A DNA stretch of 55,447 nt from JAZUOT01 sp045604805 (GTDB lineage: Bacteria > Bacillota > Clostridia > Oscillospirales > Acutalibacteraceae): contig JAZUOT010000044.1 in the NCBI GenBank assembly GCA_045604805.1, positions 1 to 55,447 of the forward strand, written 5' to 3'. Below are positions 45,667 to 53,650 of the stretch, one piece after another (within the stretch, counting starts at the first letter, position 1; every line of letters starts with the position of its first letter). Below the pieces are notes generated by a model. It saw nothing but the letters and a program-made list of their open reading frames with translations. It ran no database searches and was not told the origin of the DNA. Both the position numbers and the translations under genes were made by a program.

Positions 45667-47640
45667 TTAAGATTTGACCCTCTTTGGAATTTTAGCTTTG
45701 GTCTTTTCGACTACAACCGGAGTAAATGGCTCACCATCTCCATCGTAGAATCTGCTAAACATTTCATAAAACTCTAATCTTAATACCTGTATGCCGACCA
45801 ACAAAGCTTCAAGCCCGATAACAATGATATTGCCTGCCACTATAATGAGAGTGTAACCCAAAGACCAAGGAGCAAACATATTTGCTAATGTAGATACCAC
45901 CAAAAGCATCCCAGCATGGACTAGCACATAGGCTCCTATTCTCAGGAATGAAACTGTATTGGTTAGATAAGAAAGTATCGACTCGAATAACTCAAAGAAA
46001 TTCTGCATCATGTAACCAACCCAGCCATCTTCGGGTCTTCTAATACCATGTCCTTCCAGTATTTCCGATAATGGTTCTGAGAAAAACATAAAGATTAGTG
46101 GTAATATTATCGCAAATCCTAAGAATTTCACATTCGAAAACAGAGGTATTTTTGCTGCTATCTGCAAAACTGCACCCGATATTAACGAGGTGTAAAAGAC
46201 TAAACCCGAAAGGCCGTTAGACGAAAAAAGAGCCTTCCCAAATCGCTTTCTCTTAATCGAAACAACTATGCTCATTAAAATTGCCAGTACTAATAGTATA
46301 ACTCCTACCGCTGCCGAACAATACAAAACATAGTTAGTCGTAGAAGATTCCATCACTTCTACCGGCTTTTCGTTAAGGCCTAAATACTTCAGATAAAAAG
46401 GATCTAAGGCATGCTCAAAACCAAAAACTGAACCGAACACAATTCCCCACATAATAGAAGTTATGCTACAAGGAATAAGTATTCTGCCAAGCGCGTTTCC
46501 TTTTATAGCAAGGATTATAGCCAGCAAAAACAAGACCGCACCATGACCAACATCGCCAAACATCATTCCGAACAACATAAAGTAAGTAATTGTAACAAAT
46601 GGCGTTGGATCAAGTTCCTTATAATTTGGTGAACCATACATATTTACAAAGAACTCATAAGGTCTAGTAAAGAAATTATTCTTCAGCAAAGTTGGCGGTA
46701 TGTGATGTGAGGCCTCCTCTGCCCTACTTATCTCAAAATCTATCCCGTTTATCCTAGAAAGACCTTCTCTAAATTCAGCTTCTTTCTTCTGCGGTATCCA
46801 TCCAACTATTATAAACTTTCCTCTATATTGGGCTCCAAAACTGCGTATTTTGTAGTATGTACTATATTCTTTAAGCTTGCTATATACTCTTGTACATTCA
46901 CTAGTTTCTTCTTCCCAAATTTTCTCTAATTCTTCAGAAAGTTTTTGCAAATCATCTTCTGCTTTTGCCAAATCACTATTCAATTTTGATATTAATTCTT
47001 CTGGAGTAAAACTCGCATCAGCTAAGCGCATACGTTCAAAATATAGTGAAGAAAAAACATCGTCAACTTCTTTTGCATGATCTTTAGGAACGCAATACAT
47101 ACCCCAATAATGAGTTGCATCTATGGTGTACACAAAAAACATAACATATGGATTATCCGTATAGTCCTCAAGACGTGAATAAGTTTCCTTAGGTATCCTT
47201 CCAAAACGAATATTAATATATTCACATGCAAAAAGCTTATTTAAAGTAAAATCAAAACCTCTAAAATGTTCCATTTCAGATATTTGCTTTTTATAATTAG
47301 CTATTTGAGAATTTAATTTTTCTCTCTTATCAAGCTTTTCTCTAAATTTTAACTCAAGCTCATTTATATATTTGCGAGCATCGTCTTTAGATAAGTTAAT
47401 ATTCCTCGTATCTACTGTATATAGCTCTTTGTTTAAACTGCTTGAAAGCTCTTTTATGTAATTTAAAGATTCTGCATAAGGGTCTTTAACTGATAGTGAG
47501 GTGAATTTCTCTGTATTTGAATAAAAGGACAAAGCATCATCCGGCTGAAAAGATTCTGTTTTTCCGCAAAAATTAATCACTTCATCAAGATATTTATCCA
47601 TTCCTATTATACTTATAACCTTTACTTTCGCTACTGACAA
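45667..47640 (-). CDS. atpI: V-type ATP synthase subunit I
   Basis: A 657-aa stator/ion-channel subunit: an N-terminal cytosolic half with coiled coil (about 1-330), then about eight membrane helices, with PTPFVTITYFMLFGMMFGDVGHG and NTVSFLRIGAYVLVHAGM carrying the usual conserved residues (including the functional arginine in the latter). The start is TTG at 47640 after GGAAGGGGTGA. It lies between subunits C and K. Confidence 0.94.
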   Translation of the reverse strand: MSVAKVKVISIIGMDKYLDEVINFCGKTESFQPDDALSFYSNTEKFTSLSVKDPYAESLNYIKELSSSLNKELYTVDTRNINLSKDDARKYINELELKFREKLDKREKLNSQIANYKKQISEMEHFRGFDFTLNKLFACEYINIRFGRIPKETYSRLEDYTDNPYVMFFVYTIDATHYWGMYCVPKDHAKEVDDVFSSLYFERMRLADASFTPEELISKLNSDLAKAEDDLQKLSEELEKIWEEETSECTRVYSKLKEYSTYYKIRSFGAQYRGKFIIVGWIPQKKEAEFREGLSRINGIDFEISRAEEASHHIPPTLLKNNFFTRPYEFFVNMYGSPNYKELDPTPFVTITYFMLFGMMFGDVGHGAVLFLLAIILAIKGNALGRILIPCSITSIMWGIVFGSVFGFEHALDPFYLKYLGLNEKPVEVMESSTTNYVLYCSAAVGVILLVLAILMSIVVSIKRKRFGKALFSSNGLSGLVFYTSLISGAVLQIAAKIPLFSNVKFLGFAIILPLIFMFFSEPLSEILEGHGIRRPEDGWVGYMMQNFFELFESILSYLTNTVSFLRIGAYVLVHAGMLLVVSTLANMFAPWSLGYTLIIVAGNIIVIGLEALLVGIQVLRLEFYEMFSRFYDGDGEPFTPVVVEKTKAKIPKRVKS

Positions 47641-47683
47641 CTGTTCTTCACCCCTTCCTCAAAAAAATAATAAACAAATAAAA

Positions 47684-48733
47684 TCAGTACACCAATAGGC
47701 TTTCTATTACAGCCCTGTCCATATTGTATCGTATTCCTTCTATTATGTGAAATATATTATCTCTTTCTATTTCTACAAGAAAAATATACGACATCAAAAC
47801 AACTGGTGCATTCGTAGAAAAATACATACTGCGTCTGCTCTTCATAAAGCGGAACTTATTCAAAAGTTCATCTGTACGTCCGTACTTTATATTTTTTATC
47901 TGCCTTCCCAAATATGTACGCTTCAGTATAAGATTAACCTCCGGAACAGTTTCCGCATGGACCATAGCAGCAATATCTTTTTTAGAAATATTTCCACCAG
48001 AAAACAGTGCTTGTGATATGTAAGAAGGTTTGCATTTATATGCACCCTTCATTCTAAGAATTCTAGTGTAATTATTAATATCTATAAAAGAACCAAAAAG
48101 GTCAAACAACTCTTTTTTGCATGAAACAGAAGTTCTTTGAGATGCTTCAAACGCCTTTTGATAAGCATTCTTGTAAAGCGCCGTACCAAGGACAAAGAAA
48201 TCAATGTGTTCTCCATCATTTGGCTTGAAATCTAACAATATATTTGCATACTCTGAAGGACTTATCGCTTCTACAAGTTCATCATAAGTCTGAGCTAACT
48301 GTATGCTGCCTATATCAAGACCTGAGTGCCACGACAATAAATCGACAGTATCCTCAGAAACAAAAGTGGTAAAATCAGAACCAGAAGAAATAGAGAGCAA
48401 TTTAGACATTAAAAGCCTTGTGCAATTTTTGAAAATCACATAGTGGGCAAAAGCTTCACCATTAGAAGTATCATACTGGGATAGTAGGTCAACATCAAAA
48501 TATGATTTTTTAGAAACAATTGCTTCTAACTGCCCTCTGTGTACAGTGTTCTCATCGACCCCACTCAAAAATTCTGAATAAGCCGTATTATTTTTGAGAT
48601 AAGCAGCAATTTCTACTACACTGTTGCAGTTCAATAAAGCTGCATAATCTTCTTGTTTCAATCGTTCACCATATTTAGCCCGAGCTTTTGCTGTTAGAAC
48701 ATTAGAGGTAGTAGCTATGTTCAATACGCTCAC
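47684..48733 (-). CDS. atpC: V-type ATP synthase subunit C
   Basis: A 349-aa subunit of the AC39/V0D family, which links the rotor ring and the stalk. Family features are ATTSNVLTAKARAKYGERL at the N-terminus and the helical repeats with NYTRILRMKGAYKC. The GTG at 48733 overlaps the stop of the upstream gene by 4 nt, but AAGGGG is then too close; a TTG at 48724 would have 8-nt spacing and give a product three residues shorter. Either start is possible. Confidence 0.88.
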   Translation of the reverse strand: MSVLNIATTSNVLTAKARAKYGERLKQEDYAALLNCNSVVEIAAYLKNNTAYSEFLSGVDENTVHRGQLEAIVSKKSYFDVDLLSQYDTSNGEAFAHYVIFKNCTRLLMSKLLSISSGSDFTTFVSEDTVDLLSWHSGLDIGSIQLAQTYDELVEAISPSEYANILLDFKPNDGEHIDFFVLGTALYKNAYQKAFEASQRTSVSCKKELFDLFGSFIDINNYTRILRMKGAYKCKPSYISQALFSGGNISKKDIAAMVHAETVPEVNLILKRTYLGRQIKNIKYGRTDELLNKFRFMKSRRSMYFSTNAPVVLMSYIFLVEIERDNIFHIIEGIRYNMDRAVIESLLVY

Positions 48734-49041
48734 CCCTTGATTACCCTATTAAAAATGGCTTCAACCCAATTATCACCATTGTTCCTATAATTCATTTCCA
48801 TATTTCTCATGTCGTCCCTATATTTTCTGTCGACTTCTTTCATAGCGTTCACCGCAGCTTCTTGTTCTTCTTGCCTTGCTATTTCTAATTTTTCCTTGGC
48901 TTTATGGGAGTACTCATAGAAAAGTTCTTCCTTTAATTTCTGAATCTTATTCACAGAGTCCAAAATTTCCTTCTCTGTGTCAGCGTTTAATTTTCTGGCA
49001 TGCTCGTCTATTTCCACTATTTTTTTTACCATATCTTCCAT
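48730..49041 (-). CDS. atpH: V-type ATP synthase subunit G/H (peripheral stalk)
   Basis: A 103-aa, almost wholly helical, charged protein (MEDMVKKIVEIDEHARKL... then KAKEKLEIARQEEQ) of the H/G stator family, the partner of subunit E. The start at 49041 follows GGAGG by 9 nt; the upstream extension has no support. It is the first gene of the nine-gene operon H-C-I-K-F-E-A-B-D. Confidence 0.8.
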   Translation of the reverse strand: MEDMVKKIVEIDEHARKLNADTEKEILDSVNKIQKLKEELFYEYSHKAKEKLEIARQEEQEAAVNAMKEVDRKYRDDMRNMEMNYRNNGDNWVEAIFNRVIKG

Positions 49042-49109
49042 AAGTGCACCCTCCACCGGTGTAAACAAAAACACATGACAACTACATTTAAACATAGCAC
49101 CATAGGGCA

Positions 49110-49137
49110 ATTATAGCATTTTCATTTTGAAAATCAA
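49110..49137 (-). promoter_or_regulatory. Promoter of the V-ATPase operon
   Basis: On the minus strand, TTGATT (49137-49132), a 16-bp spacer and TGC-TATAAT (49115-49110) make an extended -10 promoter about 70 nt before atpH. It lies at the very edge of the IS relic at 49141-49285. Confidence 0.65.
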
Positions 49138-49140
49138 TAG

Positions 49141-49285
49141 TTTATTTTGGAAGCCCGCAAAACGCATGAACAGCCATCTCTGCTTGGCGCAGTTTCGAGA
49201 GCTATTTTTAGAATAGCCACAACCCTCAATTAATTTGTTCTATTCTAACCACTCTTTAGAGTTTGCACATAATTAAGGATTCTGC
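49141..49285 (+). mobile_element. Decayed end of an IS256-type element
   Basis: From about 49200 to 49285 the sequence matches the reverse complement of 55201-55290, including CCTCAATTAATTT, TCTATTCTAAC, TTTAGAGTTT and GGATTCTGC, at about 80% identity by eye. The upstream part (49141-49200) may hold a further decayed piece of the transposase tail. No complete gene remains. The rest of the 49042-49371 gap shows no gene. Confidence 0.65.
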
Positions 49286-49371
49286 TCTTTATCGCATTTG
49301 ATGTTTTGACTGTTTTTTTTTATTTTATTTTACTGGTTTCTAGAGATGACCAATCTGTTAACTCTCTTCAA

Positions 49372-51231
49372 TCATATATCTTCGTTCCATTCTTCAAAAA
49401 AGGATGTTGCGCTATTTTTGAGTTGTATATCACTCTTACCTAGTGGTATCTCTATATGTTTGCGCATTTCAGATGCATGCCTTTCTCCCTCTTTTAGTAT
49501 TTCAGCTACTTTTTTTTCTATCTCTTCTGGTGTTGCAGATGGATCTTCAGGGTCGTTTCTTTCTAAGTCTGCTTCCATCTGAGAGATTTTTATCTCTCTC
49601 TCAGCTAGTATATCAGATATGTTCTCTTGTTTAACTCTTTCTATTTCAGTTCTTTCTTCTTGAGAAGTTGCTATTCTTATTTTTATGTCAGCTTCAGATT
49701 TAATTCCCCATATCCGTATCGCGGCTATGTTATACTCTCTTCTAATTCTTTTTAAAATTGCTCTTCTCTTTCCGTTTCTTCGAATCTCATCTGCTTTTTT
49801 CTTAGGGTCGTCTCCTAAGTTATATGTAGTTTCCTCTTGTTTTGCTCGTATTTCAGCTATTTTTTCATCTTTTTCTGCTAGCATGTTAGTTATTTTTTCC
49901 GCTATATCTACTCCAAATTCAGTTATGTCTTGCAATGCTTTTATTCTTATTTCAGCTTTCTTTTTAGGGTCTTCTTCTTGATTTGCTAGTTCTTCAGCTT
50001 TATCCATCCTTCTCTTTTGTACTCCTTCAAATACTGTTTCCTCAATATATATCATTGTATAAGTTGCATTTATTATAGACTCTTTTTCAGAGATTGCTGA
50101 ATCTCTCACTTTGGGTGTTTCTTCTTCAGATGCTTTTCTATGTTCGTCTAGTAATGTTTGTACAAAGATATCTTGCTGTTTCCGATCCAATATTCCCTTA
50201 GTTAATAACAAGCGCTGCCCTACGGAGACATTGTTGTAGACAAAATCAACCACTTGAGTGATTGATTTTTTTGTGTCTCCCGCAATCTCATATATGTTCC
50301 TAAATACTGTTTCATCAAGAGATATTTCACCTTTTTCTACATCAATGAAGAAAAGATGAGTTAACTTCTTTTTTTGTTCAGGAGAAAATTCATGATAATT
50401 TTTTTTGATTTCAACTTCGGCATAGTTCTTTTTTTCTTCGTTTAATTTTGTTACTTCGTCTTCCAAATGTTTTAAGCAATCATCAGCGTTTAAGTTGTCT
50501 TTGGTTGCTGGGTTTTCATCTTTTAAAGCTATATTCACGTTCATGAGAAGACTAAGCTCTTTAAGCTCGATATTCAATTTTCCATTTTCATTCCTACAAT
50601 TAATGTTAAGTGCTTGCATATCTGTTGCTGTTTTTATGCAATCTTCCTTAGTTTTAAATAAACCGCTAGCTTCAAGTTCGCTAGCAATTGCAGAGATTTC
50701 AAGTACTTGTCGGTCATCATCAACTTCAAATCCTTTTTTTTCTTCCAAACAACTGATTCCATCTTGAACCATAAAATCAGACAAATATTCTCTTACCTGA
50801 TCATAGTAATCTCTACGTAATTTTTCAATCTTGCCAGAATCAGATAATATAGCTGAAGCGCCATTTTGGACCATATCTACAAAATACTCCGTTGTCGTGT
50901 TGTAACAAAAATCCACAATATTTTTTTTAGCAGGTGTGGTAACATTAAGGGTGTAAAATTTATCCGCATTATCACTCATATCAAACATATTTACCCAACG
51001 TATCTTACGTACATTATGCCCGCCGGCTACTTGCTCTAGCTGCTCAATACTCAAGTTGTTTGAGTCGGATATTTCATTCTTTCCTTCATACTCAAGCTTT
51101 ATTGCATCTAACTTGTCAGAATCTATTTCGTAGCCACGAATTCTAAATTGCTCAATTGCCTCATCTTTATCTTTGCACTTTATGAGTATTTCAATTTGAT
51201 CCTTACTTAATTTACCCAAACAATTAGTCAA
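49372..51231 (-). CDS. Second double-glycine-leader protein, 619 aa
   Basis: A 619-aa protein with a Nif11/NHLP-like leader in residues 1-71: IKCKDKDEAIEQFRIRGYEI, then LSIEQLEQVAGG. Cleavage after Gly71 would leave about 548 residues. The body is unknown. The first half is mixed and has a few cysteines; the second half (about 370-600) is a strongly charged helical/coiled-coil region rich in Glu, Lys, Arg and Ile with repeated DPKKKAE/EIR patterns. There is no membrane span. The start is the TTG at 51231 with AAGGTGA about 7 nt upstream. It stands alone between the V-ATPase operon and pgk, with no transporter near. The C39 transporter at 22592-24787 is the obvious exporter because the two leaders are alike. 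Function of the mature part is not recognised. Confidence 0.88.
   Translation of the reverse strand: MTNCLGKLSKDQIEILIKCKDKDEAIEQFRIRGYEIDSDKLDAIKLEYEGKNEISDSNNLSIEQLEQVAGGHNVRKIRWVNMFDMSDNADKFYTLNVTTPAKKNIVDFCYNTTTEYFVDMVQNGASAILSDSGKIEKLRRDYYDQVREYLSDFMVQDGISCLEEKKGFEVDDDRQVLEISAIASELEASGLFKTKEDCIKTATDMQALNINCRNENGKLNIELKELSLLMNVNIALKDENPATKDNLNADDCLKHLEDEVTKLNEEKKNYAEVEIKKNYHEFSPEQKKKLTHLFFIDVEKGEISLDETVFRNIYEIAGDTKKSITQVVDFVYNNVSVGQRLLLTKGILDRKQQDIFVQTLLDEHRKASEEETPKVRDSAISEKESIINATYTMIYIEETVFEGVQKRRMDKAEELANQEEDPKKKAEIRIKALQDITEFGVDIAEKITNMLAEKDEKIAEIRAKQEETTYNLGDDPKKKADEIRRNGKRRAILKRIRREYNIAAIRIWGIKSEADIKIRIATSQEERTEIERVKQENISDILAEREIKISQMEADLERNDPEDPSATPEEIEKKVAEILKEGERHASEMRKHIEIPLGKSDIQLKNSATSFFEEWNEDI
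51019..51231 (-). other. Double-glycine leader of the 619-aa protein
   Basis: Residues 1-71. The order of charged helix, DKL segment and LSIEQLEQVAGG agrees with the leader of the giant protein. Cleavage after Gly71 is inferred. Confidence 0.78.
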
Positions 51232-51297
51232 AACTTTTCACCTTAATTTCAAAAATAACCTTACAGCATGATAAAAATACCAAACCATAATACTTGT

Positions 51298-51326
51298 ATG
51301 GTATATGCTCCCCACAGTCAAGTCAA
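51298..51326 (-). promoter_or_regulatory. Possible promoter of the 619-aa gene
   Basis: On the minus strand TTGACT (51326-51321) and TACCAT (51303-51298) are spaced by 17 bp. An imperfect inverted repeat (CCATA...TATGG at about 51285-51301) overlaps the -10 and could be an operator. Confidence 0.4.
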
Positions 51327-51333
51327 GTATTAG

Positions 51334-51380
51334 GCGAGAAATTAAAAACAACTAATTTGATTGTTTTCTTTCTCGCTTTT
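51334..51380 (+). other. Hairpin in the 619-aa/pgk intergenic region
   Basis: GCGAGAAA (51334-51341) pairs with TTTCTCGC (51369-51376), with an inner AAAACAA/TTGTTTT stem, then four T. It looks like a plus-strand terminator, yet no plus-strand gene precedes it. It may end antisense or short upstream RNA. The rest of 51232-51515 holds no gene. Confidence 0.45.
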
Positions 51381-51515
51381 CCCTGTACACCAAAAAAATC
51401 AGGGACCACTTTTTAGTCCTTTAAACTTGCAAAATTTTTGACTATAATTTAGTATTATGAGTGGAGTTTTTTGGAGCTTAGTCTGTGCACTCTTTAGTTA
51501 AGAAAGGAAGTTTTT

Positions 51516-52709
51516 ATGAATTATTTGAACAAGAAATCTATAGAAGATATAGATGTAAAAGGCAAGCGTGTTTTAGTTCGTTGTGACTTCAATGTACCAC
51601 TCACAGCAGACGGTGAAATTGCGAACACAAAGAGAATAGATTCAGCGATACCTACAATAAAATACTTACTTGAGAAAGGTGCAAAGCTTATACTTTGTTC
51701 ACACTTAGGTCGTCCTAAGGGTGAGTACAATATGAAATTTTCTATGGCTCCTGTTGCTCAATATATCTCAAAGGTAACAGGTAAAGATGTAAAGCTTGCA
51801 AAAGACGTTGTTGGTCCTTCTGCCAAAGAAATAGCTATGTCGCTCAAAGAAGGTGAGATAGCGCTTTTGGAAAATGTACGTTTCGAAGCAGGGGAAACAA
51901 AAAATGATGCTGAGCTTTCTGCAAATCTTGCTTCTCTGGCTGAAGTTTATGTTAATGATGCATTTGGTACAGCTCACAGAGCACATGCTTCTACAGCTGG
52001 AGTAGCAGAACATCTACCTGCAGTTTGCGGATATCTGATTCAAAAAGAAATATCCATAATGGGGAATGCTCTTAGCACTCCTAAACGTCCTTTTGTTGCT
52101 ATTTTAGGTGGAGCTAAAGTTTCTGATAAAATCGGTGTTATAAACAACTTACTCGAAAAAGTAGATACACTTATAATTGGTGGTGGGATGGCTTACACTT
52201 TCCTAAATGCAATGGGTTACTCTATAGGTACATCCATTTGCGAAGAAGATAAAATAGAATTGGCTAAAGATATTATGGCTAAAGCCAAAGAAAAGGGTGT
52301 AAAATTCCTTTTGCCTGTAGATACTAAGATTGCAGACAAATATGCTGAAGATGCCAATAGCGATATAGTTGCTTCTGAGCGGATCCCAGAAGGCTGGATG
52401 GGACTTGATATTGGTCCTAAAACCCAAGAACTTTTTGCTAAGGCTGCAGAAAACGCTGGCACAGTAGTGTGGAATGGCCCTATGGGCGTTTCAGAGTGGG
52501 AAAATTTCGCTGCAGGTACAATAGCAGTTGCCAGAGCAGTTGCTAATAGTGATGCAGTTTCTATAATAGGTGGTGGAGATTCTGCTGCTGCAGTAGAGAA
52601 ACTTGGTTTTGCAGACAAGATGACACATATTTCTACAGGTGGCGGTGCATCTTTAGAGTTCTTGGAAGGTTTGGAGCTACCAGGTATAGCTGCTCTTAAT
52701 GATAAATAA
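51516..52709 (+). CDS. pgk: Phosphoglycerate kinase
   Basis: Converts 1,3-bisphosphoglycerate and ADP to 3-phosphoglycerate and ATP. The 397-aa product has the usual motifs: KRVLVRCDFNVPL, CSHLGRPKG, VNDAFGTAHRAHAST, LGGAKVSDKIGVI, VWNGPMGVSEWENFAAGT and the nucleotide loop GGGDSAAAVEKLG with HISTGGGASLEFLEG at the end. The ATG at 51516 follows AAAGGAAG by about 6 nt. First of pgk-tpiA-gpmI; gapA, which often precedes pgk, is not here. Confidence 0.98.
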   Translation: MNYLNKKSIEDIDVKGKRVLVRCDFNVPLTADGEIANTKRIDSAIPTIKYLLEKGAKLILCSHLGRPKGEYNMKFSMAPVAQYISKVTGKDVKLAKDVVGPSAKEIAMSLKEGEIALLENVRFEAGETKNDAELSANLASLAEVYVNDAFGTAHRAHASTAGVAEHLPAVCGYLIQKEISIMGNALSTPKRPFVAILGGAKVSDKIGVINNLLEKVDTLIIGGGMAYTFLNAMGYSIGTSICEEDKIELAKDIMAKAKEKGVKFLLPVDTKIADKYAEDANSDIVASERIPEGWMGLDIGPKTQELFAKAAENAGTVVWNGPMGVSEWENFAAGTIAVARAVANSDAVSIIGGGDSAAAVEKLGFADKMTHISTGGGASLEFLEGLELPGIAALNDK

Positions 52710-52735
52710 GGTTTTCAAAAAGAGGTAATTTTATT

Positions 52736-53500
52736 ATGAATAAAACATTGAGAAAAGTTTGTATAGCTGGTAACTGGAAAATGAACAAAACACCAGCTGA
52801 AGCTAAAGCATTTATAAGCGAGCTTGCCCCCTTGGTAAGGGATGCTGACTGTAATGTGGTTTGCTGTGTTCCTTTTGTGGATTTATGCGCAGCTATGAAA
52901 GCTTGCGAAGGTACAAATATTAAAATAGGTGCTCAAAATTGCCATTGGGAAGAAAATGGTGCATTTACAGGTGAAATATCTGCAAATATGCTAAGATCTA
53001 TGGGCGTAGAATATGTTATTGTTGGCCACAGCGAACGCCGCACATATTTTGGCGAAACCAATGAAACTGTAAATAAAAGGACTAAAGCAGCTTTAGCAAA
53101 TGGGTTAAAGGTTATACTTTGTGTGGGTGAATCTTTGGAGCAGCGTGAACAAGGCATAACAGAAGATCTAATGGCTATGCAGGTAAAAATAGCTTTATTG
53201 GGTGTTTCGGAATCTCAACTAGACAATGTAATTATCGCATACGAACCTGTTTGGGCTATAGGGACAGGAAAAACCGCAACCGCAGAACAAGCTAATGAAG
53301 TTTGCGCAACAATACGCAATACTATAGAAAATTTGTATAGCAAAAAGGCTGCAGATTCTATGGTAATTCAATATGGCGGTTCTATGAAACCACAAAATGC
53401 TGCTGAGTTGCTATCAATGCCTGACGTTGACGGTGGGCTAATAGGTGGAGCAGCACTTAAGACAGATGACTTTTCTAAGATAGTCGCTGCTGCAAAATAA
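52736..53500 (+). CDS. tpiA: Triosephosphate isomerase
   Basis: Interconverts dihydroxyacetone phosphate and glyceraldehyde 3-phosphate. The 254-aa TIM barrel has the catalytic Lys in AGNWKMN, the His in VIVGHSERR, the Glu in AYEPVWAIGTGKT and the phosphate loops QYGGSMKP and GGLIGGAALK. A GAGG lies about 9 nt before the ATG, 27 nt after the pgk stop. Confidence 0.98.
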   Translation: MNKTLRKVCIAGNWKMNKTPAEAKAFISELAPLVRDADCNVVCCVPFVDLCAAMKACEGTNIKIGAQNCHWEENGAFTGEISANMLRSMGVEYVIVGHSERRTYFGETNETVNKRTKAALANGLKVILCVGESLEQREQGITEDLMAMQVKIALLGVSESQLDNVIIAYEPVWAIGTGKTATAEQANEVCATIRNTIENLYSKKAADSMVIQYGGSMKPQNAAELLSMPDVDGGLIGGAALKTDDFSKIVAAAK

Positions 53501-53526
53501 GAAAAAATTTGTTCTGTCAAGTTGAA

Positions 53527-53555
53527 AATCGGCGCAGTAATCGGCGCCGATTACT
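53527..53555. repeat. Perfect palindrome between tpiA and gpmI
   Basis: 53536-53555 is a perfect 20-bp palindrome (AGTAATCGGC and its complement). It also overlaps a second possible stem, 53527-53535 with 53544-53552 (AATCGGCGC/GCGCCGATT). There is no T run. It may attenuate or stabilise mRNA between tpiA and gpmI, or be an operator. Confidence 0.6.
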
Positions 53556-53650
53556 TATGTTGTGAGGCTCTATGATCCCAATATAACCTGGCAAAGCTGA
53601 TAAAATGCTTTGATAATATTTATTAAGATTGAAAGGTATGATTTGATTTT

